Source: Bacillota bacterium (GTDB lineage: Bacteria > Bacillota_I > Bacilli_A > RF39 > UBA660). Taken from it: a stretch of 64,000 nucleotides of DNA. Each line of letters opens with the position of its first letter. The first letter of the stretch is position 1. The translations under genes and the position numbers were made by a program. A model generated the notes under the pieces. It worked only from the letters and a program-made list of their open reading frames with translations, did no database searches and had not been told where the DNA came from. Location: assembly GCA_023391185.1 (NCBI GenBank), contig JAEWBI010000037.1, positions 1-64,000 of the forward strand. The letters run 5' to 3'. Shown one piece after another: positions 18,683 through 27,689 of the stretch.

Positions 18683-20509
18683 ATGCATAAAGAAATAAAA
18701 AATATAAATAAAAAGAATAAATTTAATATAATTACAAATGCTTTCTTACTTTTTTCTTCTTTATTATTAGTCATATTAAGTATATATGTTAATCTTTTTC
18801 CTATAAAATATTTGTTGATATTAACGATTTTTATAATAGTAATAGATACATTTTTAATAATGAAGATTGTATCTAATAAGACAAGAATAAAAATTAAAAA
18901 ATTATTTCAAATTATAGCAATCATTTTTAGTGCTATTCTTCTTACTATTAGTTTTTTTATTACTAAAACAAGATTGCTTTTAAACGGTAGCAATGTTGAT
19001 TATAAAACACATAATTTTTCAGTTATAGTTTTAAGTAGTAGTAAGTATTCAGAACTAAATGATTTAGAAAATATGAGTATGGGTTACTATAATAATACCT
19101 CAAAAGGCTTAAATGATTCATTAAAAAAAATTGAAGATAAAATAGATGTAAGCATGGTACCTTATTCTAATTTAGAGGAACTAGGATATGCATTATTATC
19201 TGGAGAAGTTGAATCAATAATTGTAGATGATTCATACAAAAGTATTTTGGAAAATAAAGAAGATAATAGTGAAAGATTAAGTGAATTTAAATCTTTAACA
19301 AAAACTATTTATCAATTCAGTATAAAACTATCGCAGAACGATATTAGTAAAGATGTAGATGTAACAAATAAAACATTTGCTGTTTATATTAGTGGTATAG
19401 ATACATATGGAGATATATCTTCTGTTTCATGTAGTGATGTTAATATGATGTTAATAGTTAATCCAACTACACATCAAATTCTTATGGTTTCTATTCCTAG
19501 AGACTACTATGTGCAACTAAATGGAACTACAGGATATAAAGATAAATTAACTCATGCCGGAAGTTATGGTATAGAAATGTCTATTAAAACAATTGAAGAT
19601 CTTCTTGATTTAGATATAAATTATTATCTTAAAGTTAATTTTACAAGTTTAATAGATGTTGTTGATGCATTAGCAAAAGTAGATGTGTATTCAGATTATT
19701 CATTTACTTCAATTGAAGGCTATAGTTATACAAAGGGATATAATAGTGTGAATGGTGTTGAAGCATTATGGTTTGCAAGAGAAAGAAAAGCATTTATAGA
19801 TGGTGATAGGCAAAGAGGAAAAAATCAACAAGCACTTATCGATGCTATTTTTAGAAAAGCAACTAGTAAATCGGTTATAACAAAATACAATAATTTATTA
19901 AATAGTCTAAATGGAAGTTTTTTAACTAATATGAGTCCTAACAGAATAACTTCTTTGATAAAGAAGCAGTTATCAGAAGGTGCTAAATGGACAATCACAT
20001 CTACGAGTTTAAATGGATATGACAGCTCCAATTATACATATACATATAGTAATCAATTGCTTTATGTTATGGAACCTGATATGGATAGTGTGGAAGCTGC
20101 AAAAGATATGATTAATAAAGTATATAATAATGAAGTTTTAACAGCTTCATATGAGCAAAACAGTAGTGATGTTCACACAGTTAAAAAATATGATCCTATA
20201 TATTATGATGAAGGTGAAACATCTAATGAAGAACTACCAGAAGAAGTCAAAAAAATATATACAGTTAACTTTGATAGTTCAGGTGGTTCAAGTATAATCA
20301 GTCAAAGTATTAAAGAAGGAAGTATTATTACAAAACCAAATGATCCTATTAAAGAAGGTTATATATTTCTAGGTTGGTATGATGAAGAGGGAAACTTATT
20401 TGATTTTACCAGTACTATATCAAAAGATACTTCTTTAATAGCACAGTGGGAAACAAATGATACAGAGCAAGAAGAAAAAAAAGATTCTGAAAATTCTTCA
20501 AATACATAA
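18683..20509 (+). CDS. LytR-CpsA-Psr (LCP) family wall-polymer ligase with C-terminal InlB-type repeat
   Basis: 608 residues. Three membrane spans (about 17-37, 42-60, 72-92), an extracellular region, then the LCP domain (about 231-410): FAVYISGIDTYG, SDVNMMLIVNP, ILMVSIPRDYYV, WFARERKAFIDGDRQRGKNQQ, with the Arg and Asp residues that bind the polyprenyl pyrophosphate donor. LCP enzymes attach teichoic-acid-like polymers or capsule to peptidoglycan. Residues about 526-590 form an InlB-B/Flg_new type repeat (TVNFDSSGGS, GYIFLGWYDEEGN, LIAQWE), usually seen in secreted adhesins. An Asp/Glu/Ser-rich tail ends it. Confidence 0.9.
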   Translation: MHKEIKNINKKNKFNIITNAFLLFSSLLLVILSIYVNLFPIKYLLILTIFIIVIDTFLIMKIVSNKTRIKIKKLFQIIAIIFSAILLTISFFITKTRLLLNGSNVDYKTHNFSVIVLSSSKYSELNDLENMSMGYYNNTSKGLNDSLKKIEDKIDVSMVPYSNLEELGYALLSGEVESIIVDDSYKSILENKEDNSERLSEFKSLTKTIYQFSIKLSQNDISKDVDVTNKTFAVYISGIDTYGDISSVSCSDVNMMLIVNPTTHQILMVSIPRDYYVQLNGTTGYKDKLTHAGSYGIEMSIKTIEDLLDLDINYYLKVNFTSLIDVVDALAKVDVYSDYSFTSIEGYSYTKGYNSVNGVEALWFARERKAFIDGDRQRGKNQQALIDAIFRKATSKSVITKYNNLLNSLNGSFLTNMSPNRITSLIKKQLSEGAKWTITSTSLNGYDSSNYTYTYSNQLLYVMEPDMDSVEAAKDMINKVYNNEVLTASYEQNSSDVHTVKKYDPIYYDEGETSNEELPEEVKKIYTVNFDSSGGSSIISQSIKEGSIITKPNDPIKEGYIFLGWYDEEGNLFDFTSTISKDTSLIAQWETNDTEQEEKKDSENSSNT

Positions 20510-20511
20510 TA

Positions 20512-20540
20512 AAAAATAGAGTACATTGTACTCTATTTTT
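20512..20540 (+). terminator. Bidirectional terminator between LCP and helicase genes
   Basis: Arms AAAAATAGAGTAC (20512-20524) and GTACTCTATTTTT (20528-20540), 3-nt loop; works on both strands, between two convergent genes. Confidence 0.85.
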
Positions 20541-22137
20541 GATTTTTAGCAACTTCAGCTCTAATTGTTCTATCATTTAATACTTTATTATGAATTTTTT
20601 TCATAAATGTATTAACTTCTTTAGTAGAAACATCTAAGAAAGTAAATTTTGTTAAAATTTCTATATTATTGAAACAGTCTTTATCAATACCTGTTTCTTT
20701 TTTCATGAAATCAAGTAAAGTACCTTTTTTTAGATTATCTAATTTTCCAATAGTTAAGAAAACTCTTGTAGAGTTAGGATTAGTATTTCTACTTCTACTT
20801 CTACCATTATTTCTGTCATCTTTTAAGGTTAAGTCTTTGTTAAAATCAGAACCGATTTTTTCATTAACACTAACTTTTAAAAGTGCTGCAGCAACTTTCA
20901 TAAGATCTTCTCTATTAAAATCTCTTATATATTCTAAAGCTTCTTCATATTCTTTATTTTTTATAACTTCATGAGCATTAGATAAAGTTTTAACATATTT
21001 ATTTTTAATGATATCTTCTTTATTTGGAAGTTCACATTTCTCAATAGTTGATTTTGTGAATTTTGCTAAGCCATTAAAGAATCCCATTTCTCTACCACTT
21101 ACAAAACTTATTGCTTCTCCAGCAGCATCAGCTCTACCAGTACGGCCAATTCTATGAACGTATGATTCAAAATCTTGTGGTAAGTTGTAATTAATTACTA
21201 AGTCGATATTATCTACATGTATACCACGTGCAGCAACATCAGTTGCAATTAATATATTAAACGCATCATTTTTGAATCTATCAAGTGTTTGAATTCGCAT
21301 ACTTTGCATAATATCACCGTGCATTACTTCTGCACTGTAATTTCTAACTGACAACTCTTTTAGTAAATTATCACATTGCATTTTTGTTTGACAAAAAATT
21401 ATAATCCTCTTAGTATCTTTTAAGTCAATAACTCTGCAAATTGCTTCATTACGTATTTTTTCATTAACAACATAATAATACTGTTTAACATTAGCAGCTG
21501 TTTTTGTCTTAGCTTCTATTTCAATATGTTGATAATCTGGTTTCATATATTTCTTTGCTATGCGCTCAATTTCTTTTGGCATAGTAGCTGATAATAATAA
21601 AACTTGTTTATCTTTATTTGTTTGTTTAAATATTTCTTCAATATCCTCTAAAAAGCCCATATTAAGCATTTCATCAGCTTCATCAAGTACAAAGAATTCT
21701 AGTGCTTCTATATTTAAAGCTTTTCTTCTCATTAAATCCATTACTCTACCTGGAGTACCAACAACAATATCTACACCTCTTTTTAAGGCTCTTAGTTGTA
21801 ATTCAATGCTGCTTCCACCAAATACTGGAAGGATATTAAATTTACTTGATTTATTAAGTGTTTCAAATTCTTCACTTACTTGAAGTGCAAGTTCTCTAGT
21901 TGGAGTAAGAACAATTGCTCTAATTAAATTTGTTTTAACATCTATTTTTGATAATACACTAGCTGCATAGGCTAAAGTCTTACCTGTTCCTGTTTGAGCT
22001 TGACCAATTACATCATATCCGTCCATTATGACTGGTATAAGCTCTTCTTGAATTTTACTAGGTTTTGTAAATCCTAAAGTATCAATAGACTTTAGAACAC
22101 TACTAGATAAACCTAAATCTTTGAAATTATTATTCAT
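20533..22137 (-). CDS. DEAD-box RNA helicase with DbpA-type RNA-binding C-terminus
   Basis: 534 residues. An ATP-dependent RNA helicase probably used in ribosome assembly or cold-time RNA unwinding. Motifs in order: Q motif, AQTGTGKT (I), PTRELA (Ia), DEAD (II), SAT (III), IIFCQTK (IV), ARGIHVDNIDLVINY (V), HRIGRTGR (VI). The last 80 or so residues (TRVFLTIGKLDNLKKGTLLD... onward) match the DbpA/CsdA RNA-binding domain that targets rRNA in relatives. RBS AAGAGG lies ahead of the ATG. It could be called cshA/deaD, but orthology was not tested. Confidence 0.92.
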   Translation of the reverse strand: MNNNFKDLGLSSSVLKSIDTLGFTKPSKIQEELIPVIMDGYDVIGQAQTGTGKTLAYAASVLSKIDVKTNLIRAIVLTPTRELALQVSEEFETLNKSSKFNILPVFGGSSIELQLRALKRGVDIVVGTPGRVMDLMRRKALNIEALEFFVLDEADEMLNMGFLEDIEEIFKQTNKDKQVLLLSATMPKEIERIAKKYMKPDYQHIEIEAKTKTAANVKQYYYVVNEKIRNEAICRVIDLKDTKRIIIFCQTKMQCDNLLKELSVRNYSAEVMHGDIMQSMRIQTLDRFKNDAFNILIATDVAARGIHVDNIDLVINYNLPQDFESYVHRIGRTGRADAAGEAISFVSGREMGFFNGLAKFTKSTIEKCELPNKEDIIKNKYVKTLSNAHEVIKNKEYEEALEYIRDFNREDLMKVAAALLKVSVNEKIGSDFNKDLTLKDDRNNGRSRSRNTNPNSTRVFLTIGKLDNLKKGTLLDFMKKETGIDKDCFNNIEILTKFTFLDVSTKEVNTFMKKIHNKVLNDRTIRAEVAKNQK

Positions 22138-22169
22138 ATTTTTCCTCTTTTTTCTAAATCCGCTAGTTG

Positions 22170-22198
22170 ATTATACTATAAAATCTAAATATAAGCAA
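22170..22198 (-). promoter_or_regulatory. Promoter for the DEAD-box helicase
   Basis: On the minus strand TTGCTT (22198-22193), 17-bp spacer, TATAAT (22175-22170). Confidence 0.6.
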
Positions 22199-22305
22199 CT
22201 TCTTTTTATATTATTGTCAAATTATCTGCGTATTATTTACATAACATAAAAAATCAAACAAAAAAATTTAAATATTAATGTATCTATTTTTATAGTATAT
22301 ATTTT

Positions 22306-22314
22306 TGATATAAT
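22306..22314 (+). promoter_or_regulatory. Extended -10 promoter for the O-antigen-ligase-like gene
   Basis: TGA TATAAT 19 bp before the ATG; no clear -35. Confidence 0.5.
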
Positions 22315-22333
22315 ATAAATAGGTGAAAATGAT

Positions 22334-23611
22334 ATGAAAAGAAATGATATTCAAAAAAACATATACTATATATTAATAATGATTATGATCCTTATTCCAG
22401 TAGTTAAGTTTATATCTTATGTACTAAACTTATCTGGGATAATAGAAGACTCTTTTAGTTTTAATCAAGTATATGTATTATGGATATTTATACCTATATT
22501 AATTATTAATTATGCTTACGGAATAATAACTAAAAAAATTAAAATTAATTATCTTGATATTATCATTTATTCATTATCTATACTTGCTATTATATCAACA
22601 ATATTTGCACTTGATATTAGTAAATCAATTCTTGGTGAAGTAAGACGAAATGAAGGCCTTTTAACTATTATTTGTTATTATTTGTTATTTTTGAACAGTA
22701 AATATCTTGAAAATGAAACATGGCAAAAAAATATTATTCAAGTGTTTATGATTATTGGAATATTTCAAGTTGGATATTCAGTACTACAAGTATATACAAA
22801 TTTCAGCTTTATAAAGCACTTTAGAATTCCTTATATGGGAATGGGTTTATGTGCAAATCCTAATTTCTTCGGTAGTTATATGGTTATGTTGTCGCTATTA
22901 TCAACTTCTTTATATATATTTAGTAGAAAAAAAAGATTTTTAATTTTATCAGTTATATATTTTATAGGTTTATGTATAGCAAACTCCACAGCTCCATTAT
23001 TAGCTTTTATACTAACTTTTGTATTTATTAATTTTCTATATTTTAAAAAGAAAATATTAAAATATAGTTTAACAATTTTAGTATTATTTACAATTACTTT
23101 TTTTACATTAGATGCATCAAATAAATATACTCAGACTGAAGTATTAAATAATCCAGTACAATCAAAATATATTGTTAGTGAAGAAATAAGTGAAGTTATT
23201 ACAAAACAGAGTAAAATAGGTTCAGATAGATTTGTAATTTGGTCTAACTCTTTACCTATATTAAAAAAGTACTGGTTAACTGGCACTGGATTAGACAACT
23301 TTTATAATGCATATATTGTAATAAGTAATTCAAAAGTTGATAAAGCTCATAATGTGTATCTACAAATTGCTGTAACAAATGGAATTCCAGCGCTTATTTT
23401 ATATCTAATTATAAATGCAATTATATTTATAAAAGGGTTTAAATTTAATAAAACTTTAGAAATTAGTTTATATGCATGTTTTATAGGTTACTGTATACAA
23501 GCATTTGTGAATATTAGTGTAATTGATGTAGCGCCATATTTTTATATTATACTAGGTCTACTATACTCTTTCATAAATAATAGTTTAGAAATAAATAAAA
23601 ACATTGATTAG
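22334..23611 (+). CDS. O-antigen ligase/polymerase-like membrane protein
   Basis: 425 residues with about eleven hydrophobic segments throughout. The late loop and helix KAHNVYLQIAVTNGIPALILYL match the signature of the Wzy/WaaL O-antigen ligase family (PF04932), with an extracellular loop before it. In Gram-positives such proteins polymerise or attach surface glycans. It lies on the same strand as the LCP gene but beyond the convergent helicase, so a shared wall-glycan role is an inference. Confidence 0.8.
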   Translation: MKRNDIQKNIYYILIMIMILIPVVKFISYVLNLSGIIEDSFSFNQVYVLWIFIPILIINYAYGIITKKIKINYLDIIIYSLSILAIISTIFALDISKSILGEVRRNEGLLTIICYYLLFLNSKYLENETWQKNIIQVFMIIGIFQVGYSVLQVYTNFSFIKHFRIPYMGMGLCANPNFFGSYMVMLSLLSTSLYIFSRKKRFLILSVIYFIGLCIANSTAPLLAFILTFVFINFLYFKKKILKYSLTILVLFTITFFTLDASNKYTQTEVLNNPVQSKYIVSEEISEVITKQSKIGSDRFVIWSNSLPILKKYWLTGTGLDNFYNAYIVISNSKVDKAHNVYLQIAVTNGIPALILYLIINAIIFIKGFKFNKTLEISLYACFIGYCIQAFVNISVIDVAPYFYIILGLLYSFINNSLEINKNID

Positions 23612-23681
23612 ATAAATAATAAAAAAAGTGTCCATTATAATTGATTCAATTATCCTTTTTTAAATATTTATAACTTATTTT

Positions 23682-23709
23682 TCATATTATTATTGGTAAT
23701 ACATATATT
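23682..23709 (+). promoter_or_regulatory. Sigma-E-like sporulation promoter for spoIVA
   Basis: TCATATT (23682-23688), 13 bp, CATATATT (23702-23709), close to the B. subtilis sigma-E pattern KMATATT / CATACANT. spoIVA is a sigma-E gene in Bacillus. No vegetative TATAAT is present. Confidence 0.5.
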
Positions 23710-23733
23710 TAAATGAAAGAAAGTAGGGATTAA

Positions 23734-25209
23734 ATGGATAAAAGTGATATTTTAAGAAGTATAACACAGAGAACTAATGGAGATATATATTTGGGAGTCG
23801 TTGGTGCTGTAAGAACTGGTAAGAGCACTTTCATAAAAAAAGTTATTGAAAATCTTGTTGTTCCTAATATTCAAGATGAGTATGAAAGAAAAAGATGTTT
23901 AGATGAGATACCGCAAAGTGCTCAAGGTAAAACTATAATGACTACTGAGCCTAAGTTTGTTCCCAGTAATTCAGCTACTATTAATATAGACAATTTTACT
24001 GCCAATATACGATTAGTTGATTGTGTAGGTTATGTTATTCCAAGTGCTAAAGGATATGAAGATGAAAGTGGTCCTAGGATGGTAAAAACACCTTGGTATG
24101 ATGAACAAATTCCTTTTATAGAGGCTGCTGAAGTAGGAACTGAAAAGGTAATAAAGGATCATTCAACTATAGGTATTGTTGTAACTACAGATGGTTCAAT
24201 TGGGGAAATAAATAGAGAAGACTATATTGATGCTGAAACTAGAGTAATAAATGAATTAAAAGAATATGGAAAGCCTTTTATAGTAATTCTTAATAGTGTT
24301 CATCCGATGCTTCCTGATACAGAAAGAATAGCACAAAATCTTAAAGCGTCATATGATGTGCCTGTACTTCCTATAAATATAGAAAATATGGGTGAAAGAG
24401 ATATATATGCTATCTTAAAAGAGGCTTTATATGAATTTCCAATTTGTGAAGTAAGAGTTAGTATGCCAGACTGGATAGGATGCTTATCGCCTTCAAATTG
24501 GCTAAAGAAAATATATATTGATAAAATCAAAGAAAGTGTTACAAGTGTAAATAAACTTAAAGATGTTGATACAATAAATGGACACTTTACTGATTGTGAA
24601 TATATAAGCAAGTCATATCTATCAGAAGTAAATTCTTCAACAGGAGAAGTAACTATTAATCTTGAAGCACCTGAAGACTTATATTCTAGGGTATTAAATG
24701 AAATAGTACCAATTAATATAAATAGTAAAATGCAGGTATTAAAATTATTTCAAGATTATAATGAGACAAGATTAGAGTTTGAACAGTTTAAATCAGCTTT
24801 AAAAATGGTAAAACAAACTGGATATGGGGTAGCTTCTCCAACACTTTTAGATATGAAACTAGATAAACCAGAAATAGTTAAACAAGGCAATAGATATGGT
24901 ATAAAATTAAAAGCAGTAGCACCTGCTATACACATGATAAGAGTTGACGTGGAAAGTACTTTTGAACCTATTATAGGATCAGAACTTCAAAGTAAAGAGT
25001 TAATTAATTATTTAATGAAAGATTATGATACAAATCCTAATAATATATGGAAAAGCGAATTGTTTGGCAGAAGTTTAGATTCGATAGTAAAAGAAGGTAT
25101 ACAAGCCAAACTTGCTTTAATGCCGGATAACATAAGATTTAAATTACAGCAAACACTAACTAAGTTAGTAAATAGGGGTTCTGGCAATTTGTTTGCTATT
25201 GTGCTATAA
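23734..25209 (+). CDS. spoIVA: Stage IV sporulation protein A, spore-coat basement ATPase
   Basis: 491 residues, the normal length. SpoIVA polymerises on the forespore surface using ATP and anchors the coat. Visible: Walker A GAVRTGKST near residue 24, SAQGKTIMTTEPKFVPSNS, RLVDCVGYVIPSAKGYED, TPWYDEQIPFIEAAEVGTEKV, TTDGSIGE, and the short hydrophobic C-terminus NLFAIVL typical of the family, which contacts SpoVM in Bacillus. Its presence is strong evidence that the host makes or recently made endospores. Confidence 0.97.
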   Translation: MDKSDILRSITQRTNGDIYLGVVGAVRTGKSTFIKKVIENLVVPNIQDEYERKRCLDEIPQSAQGKTIMTTEPKFVPSNSATINIDNFTANIRLVDCVGYVIPSAKGYEDESGPRMVKTPWYDEQIPFIEAAEVGTEKVIKDHSTIGIVVTTDGSIGEINREDYIDAETRVINELKEYGKPFIVILNSVHPMLPDTERIAQNLKASYDVPVLPINIENMGERDIYAILKEALYEFPICEVRVSMPDWIGCLSPSNWLKKIYIDKIKESVTSVNKLKDVDTINGHFTDCEYISKSYLSEVNSSTGEVTINLEAPEDLYSRVLNEIVPININSKMQVLKLFQDYNETRLEFEQFKSALKMVKQTGYGVASPTLLDMKLDKPEIVKQGNRYGIKLKAVAPAIHMIRVDVESTFEPIIGSELQSKELINYLMKDYDTNPNNIWKSELFGRSLDSIVKEGIQAKLALMPDNIRFKLQQTLTKLVNRGSGNLFAIVL

Positions 25210-25210
25210 G

Positions 25211-25245
25211 GTATAAAATATAAAATTTTATACTTTTTATTTTTT
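25211..25245 (+). terminator. Intrinsic terminator after spoIVA
   Basis: Arms GTATAAAAT (25211-25219) and ATTTTATAC (25225-25233), then a T-rich run. Confidence 0.7.
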
Positions 25246-25259
25246 TGTAAAAGGGAATA

Positions 25260-25268
25260 TGTTATAAT
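25260..25268 (+). promoter_or_regulatory. Extended -10 promoter for the VirB2-like gene
   Basis: TGT TATAAT 22 bp before the chosen ATG. Confidence 0.5.
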
Positions 25269-25290
25269 GTATTAGTAAGGGATGATAGTT

Positions 25291-25773
25291 ATGAAAAGTA
25301 ATAAAATAAAAAAAGTTTTGTCTTATTCGCTTATAGTTTTTACTATGATGTTTGTTAATTTAAACAGTGTTTTAGCTGATAATAATATAGCTACTACATA
25401 TGTAAAGTGTGGGGATAGCACATTCCCAGAACCTGTTGCTGCAATTGTACGTACTGTAATCTTATTGTTACAAATTGTTATACCAATAGGAATTATTGTT
25501 ATGGGAAGTTTAGATTTCTTAAAAGCTACAATAGCTGGAGATTCTGATAAAATGAAAAAAAATCAAAAACAATTTGTTACTAGATTAATTGCTGGGGCAA
25601 TCACATTTTTTGTATTTGTTATAGTTAAATTTATGGTTTCAATGTTTGCTGATCAAAGTGATTCAGAGAGCTTTACAAATTGCTTAGATTGCTTAATAAA
25701 TAATGAGGGAAGCTGTAATACAGTTACTAATTCACCGTTTGATCCAGATCCTGAAATCGACACAAATAACTAA
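25291..25773 (+). CDS. VirB2/TrbC-like pilin or channel protein
   Basis: 160 residues from the ATG at 25291; the in-frame ATG at 25282 overlaps the TAAGGGA ribosome site, so it is unlikely. A signal peptide ends near VLA-DN (about residue 30). Two membrane helices follow, about 55-80 (LLLQIVIPIGIIVMGSLDFL) and 100-120 (LIAGAITFFVFVIVKFMVSMF), joined by a short basic loop, which is the VirB2/TrbC layout. The ends carry Cys residues (KCGDSTF; NCLDCL...GSC) that could form disulfides outside. It lies 19 kb from the VirD4-like gene and may supply the same apparatus. Confidence 0.65.
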   Translation: MKSNKIKKVLSYSLIVFTMMFVNLNSVLADNNIATTYVKCGDSTFPEPVAAIVRTVILLLQIVIPIGIIVMGSLDFLKATIAGDSDKMKKNQKQFVTRLIAGAITFFVFVIVKFMVSMFADQSDSESFTNCLDCLINNEGSCNTVTNSPFDPDPEIDTNN

Positions 25774-25826
25774 AAATGTAAACCTTTTGTTTTTGTCATA
25801 TTGTTTACAAAAAGTTATAAGTACAA

Positions 25827-25854
25827 TTGACAATATTTAAAAATAAAGTATAAT
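25827..25854 (+). promoter_or_regulatory. Consensus promoter for the zinc-ribbon protein
   Basis: TTGACA (25827-25832), 16-bp spacer, TATAAT (25849-25854). Confidence 0.7.
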
Positions 25855-25891
25855 ATTAAATAGAATAAATAGATAGGAAGGGTGTTTATAA

Positions 25892-27271
25892 ATGAATTGT
25901 AATAAATGTGGCACTCCAATTCTACCAGGTGAAAATTCTTGCCGTTTTTGTGGTACTGTTGGTGATTACTCTAAAAGAAGTCATGATGAAATAAAACCAG
26001 AAATAATAGATTTTACTACAGGTGATGATGATGTAGTAATTATAGATGATGAACCAGAAAAGATAGAAATCATACCAGGTATTAAACCTGTTAGTACTCC
26101 AGTTGCTCCGGTAACACCAGTAGTAATAAGAACTGAGCCAGTTGTTACTCCAATTAATGTTGTAACTCCTGAAATAAAAGAGGTTCCAATAACTAATATC
26201 AATATTGAACCTTCTGCTGTTGTACAAACTGCTGTTCCTGTTGTTCCAATTGTTGAAGCACCAGTTCAAATTCCAGTTGTTACACCTATCATTAGTGAAC
26301 CAATTGAACCAACTGTAAAACAATCTCCAGTTGTTCCAATTATTTCAAAAATAGATAGTGAACCAGTTTCTGTAATTAAAAAAGAGGAGTTTGTAGTTCC
26401 AACAGTTACACCAGTAACTGAGATTATGGCTATAGTAGAACCATCTACTAATGCAGTAGCACCAGTAGAACAGACTACAGTAGAAACAGCTGTTTCTACA
26501 TCTACTCCAATAATAGTGACTGAGCCAACTTCTAAGGATACAAAAGAAGAGATAATAAAAGAAGTTGAAATTCCAGTAACTGATGAAAAAAAAGAAAATA
26601 AAGTAAAGAAATCTAGTCAAGGTCTTTTTAATATATTAACTTTCGTATTAATAGTATTATTACTTATTTCAGTAATAGTTAATTGTTTTCTATTAATGGG
26701 GGACGGTAAAGATAATAAAGAAATTGATGATACTCCAGTTGTAAGTACTACTAATCAAACTGTATATTTTAGTGGTTATAAAGCAGAAGTTCCAAGTAAC
26801 TGGATTACTGTTACTAATAAAGATGTAAGTTATATTACTTTAATGGATAGTACTGAAGATTGGGCTATGACTTTAAATGTAACACCAAATACAAATGCGG
26901 GAGAAATTAGTAATAAAACAAGTGTAGATAATATTACAAAAGCATTTGGTACTAATAAGTATTTATTTACTAGTGATTATTCTAAAACAGTAGATGGAAA
27001 AGATTTTTACATATTTAAAGGTAAATACTATGATTACAGTGTATATATAATAACTTTAGGATTAAATAACACAAATACTATTGTAGCCGATTTGAAATTC
27101 AAAGGTGAAGTAGATGATGCAGTTCTTTCTAATGTACTTAGTTCTTTAACAACAGTAAGCACGAAAGACTTAACGACTTTTTATAAAAATGATTTTAACT
27201 TTGGTGATATATCATCACTAATAACTAGTAATGTAAGCGTAGAAGATAGCGCGAATTTAGGAGGAAATTAA
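25892..27271 (+). CDS. Zinc-ribbon membrane protein with Pro/Val-rich linker
   Basis: 459 residues. N-terminal zinc ribbon with two CxxC pairs (CNKCGTPI...CRFCGT), a long acidic then Pro/Val/Thr-rich low-complexity linker (about 35-230), one membrane span near 245-268 and an extracellular domain of about 170 residues starting at TVYFSGYKAEVPSNW. The ribbon would be cytoplasmic and the C-terminal domain outside. The outer domain looks like the small PsbP/DUF-type beta folds often found on surface proteins, but I cannot name it. The RBS AGGAAGGGTG is clear. Confidence 0.65.
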   Translation: MNCNKCGTPILPGENSCRFCGTVGDYSKRSHDEIKPEIIDFTTGDDDVVIIDDEPEKIEIIPGIKPVSTPVAPVTPVVIRTEPVVTPINVVTPEIKEVPITNINIEPSAVVQTAVPVVPIVEAPVQIPVVTPIISEPIEPTVKQSPVVPIISKIDSEPVSVIKKEEFVVPTVTPVTEIMAIVEPSTNAVAPVEQTTVETAVSTSTPIIVTEPTSKDTKEEIIKEVEIPVTDEKKENKVKKSSQGLFNILTFVLIVLLLISVIVNCFLLMGDGKDNKEIDDTPVVSTTNQTVYFSGYKAEVPSNWITVTNKDVSYITLMDSTEDWAMTLNVTPNTNAGEISNKTSVDNITKAFGTNKYLFTSDYSKTVDGKDFYIFKGKYYDYSVYIITLGLNNTNTIVADLKFKGEVDDAVLSNVLSSLTTVSTKDLTTFYKNDFNFGDISSLITSNVSVEDSANLGGN

Positions 27272-27287
27272 CAGTTTCCTTTTTTTT
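27262..27287 (+). terminator. Intrinsic terminator after the zinc-ribbon gene
   Basis: Arms AGGAAA (27262-27267) and TTTCCT (27275-27280), then eight T; overlaps the stop codon. Confidence 0.7.
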
Positions 27288-27305
27288 ATATTTTATTAAA
27301 AAGTA

Positions 27306-27334
27306 TTGACTTTTATTATCTTCTCCTTTATAAT
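27306..27334 (+). promoter_or_regulatory. Strong promoter of the tRNA-Asn/gatCAB/asnS/aspS operon
   Basis: TTGACT (27306-27311), 17-bp spacer, TATAAT (27329-27334). It is the only consensus promoter seen before the two T-boxes. Confidence 0.75.
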
Positions 27335-27339
27335 TATGG

Positions 27340-27600
27340 ACATAGGCGTTGAAGAAACTAGTAGTAATAATGACTGATTTAAGCGAGTTAGATATGGTGT
27401 GAGCTAACAATTAAAATTATTATGAAGAACAATTTGGAGCTATCTATTTGAATAATATAGTAGGATAGATCGGTTGTAATCCGTTACCAAGTTACATGAG
27501 TGATTGGCATCTATTATTAAAAGGTGCACAATAATTTGGGTGGTACCGCGGATACAACAGTAATTCGTCCCTTTGTGGATTTTTGAAGTACTGTTTTTTT
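27340..27600 (+). promoter_or_regulatory. T-box leader 1, Asn-specific, upstream of tRNA-Asn
   Basis: Conserved T-box sequence TTGGGTGGTACCGCGG near 27536-27551 and a stem I with AGCGAGTTAGATATGGTG. In the specifier loop, GAAG is followed by AAC at 27428-27430 and then A, an Asn codon that matches the GUU anticodon of the tRNA just downstream. The terminator is at 27557-27600 (ACAGTA...TACTGT plus seven T). Uncharged tRNA-Asn should favour the antiterminator. The bulge UGGU would pair with GCCA using one wobble. Confidence 0.88.
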
Positions 27601-27610
27601 ATTTAATTTT

Positions 27611-27686
27611 GCCTGATTAGCTCAGTTGGTAGAGCATCCGGCTGTTAACCGGCAGGTCGTAGGTCCGAGTCCTACATCAGGCGCCA
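27611..27686 (+). tRNA. tRNA-Asn (GUU)
   Basis: 76 nt with encoded CCA. Acceptor GCCTGAT pairs with ATCAGGC, discriminator G. D arm GCTCAGTTGGTAGAGC; anticodon loop CTGTTAA with anticodon GTT; T arm GTAGG-TCCGAGT-CCTAC. It begins 10 bp after the T-box 1 terminator, so its transcription should depend on that leader. Confidence 0.96.
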
Positions 27687-27689
27687 TTT

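Noticed and set aside
23624..23671. AT-rich hairpin after the ligase-like gene as a terminator
   Set aside because: ATAATTG/CAATTAT stem is short, flanked by unpaired bases, and the T run is offset; left uncalled.
25774..25826. Inverted repeat TGTAAAC...GTTTACA after the VirB2-like gene as a terminator
   Set aside because: The loop is about 19 nt and no T run follows; too weak to call.
25922..26620. Long open frames on the minus strand opposite the zinc-ribbon gene, rich in Trp/Tyr/Asn
   Set aside because: They mirror the Pro/Val/Thr repeats of the plus-strand gene, have no RBS and no natural amino-acid composition.
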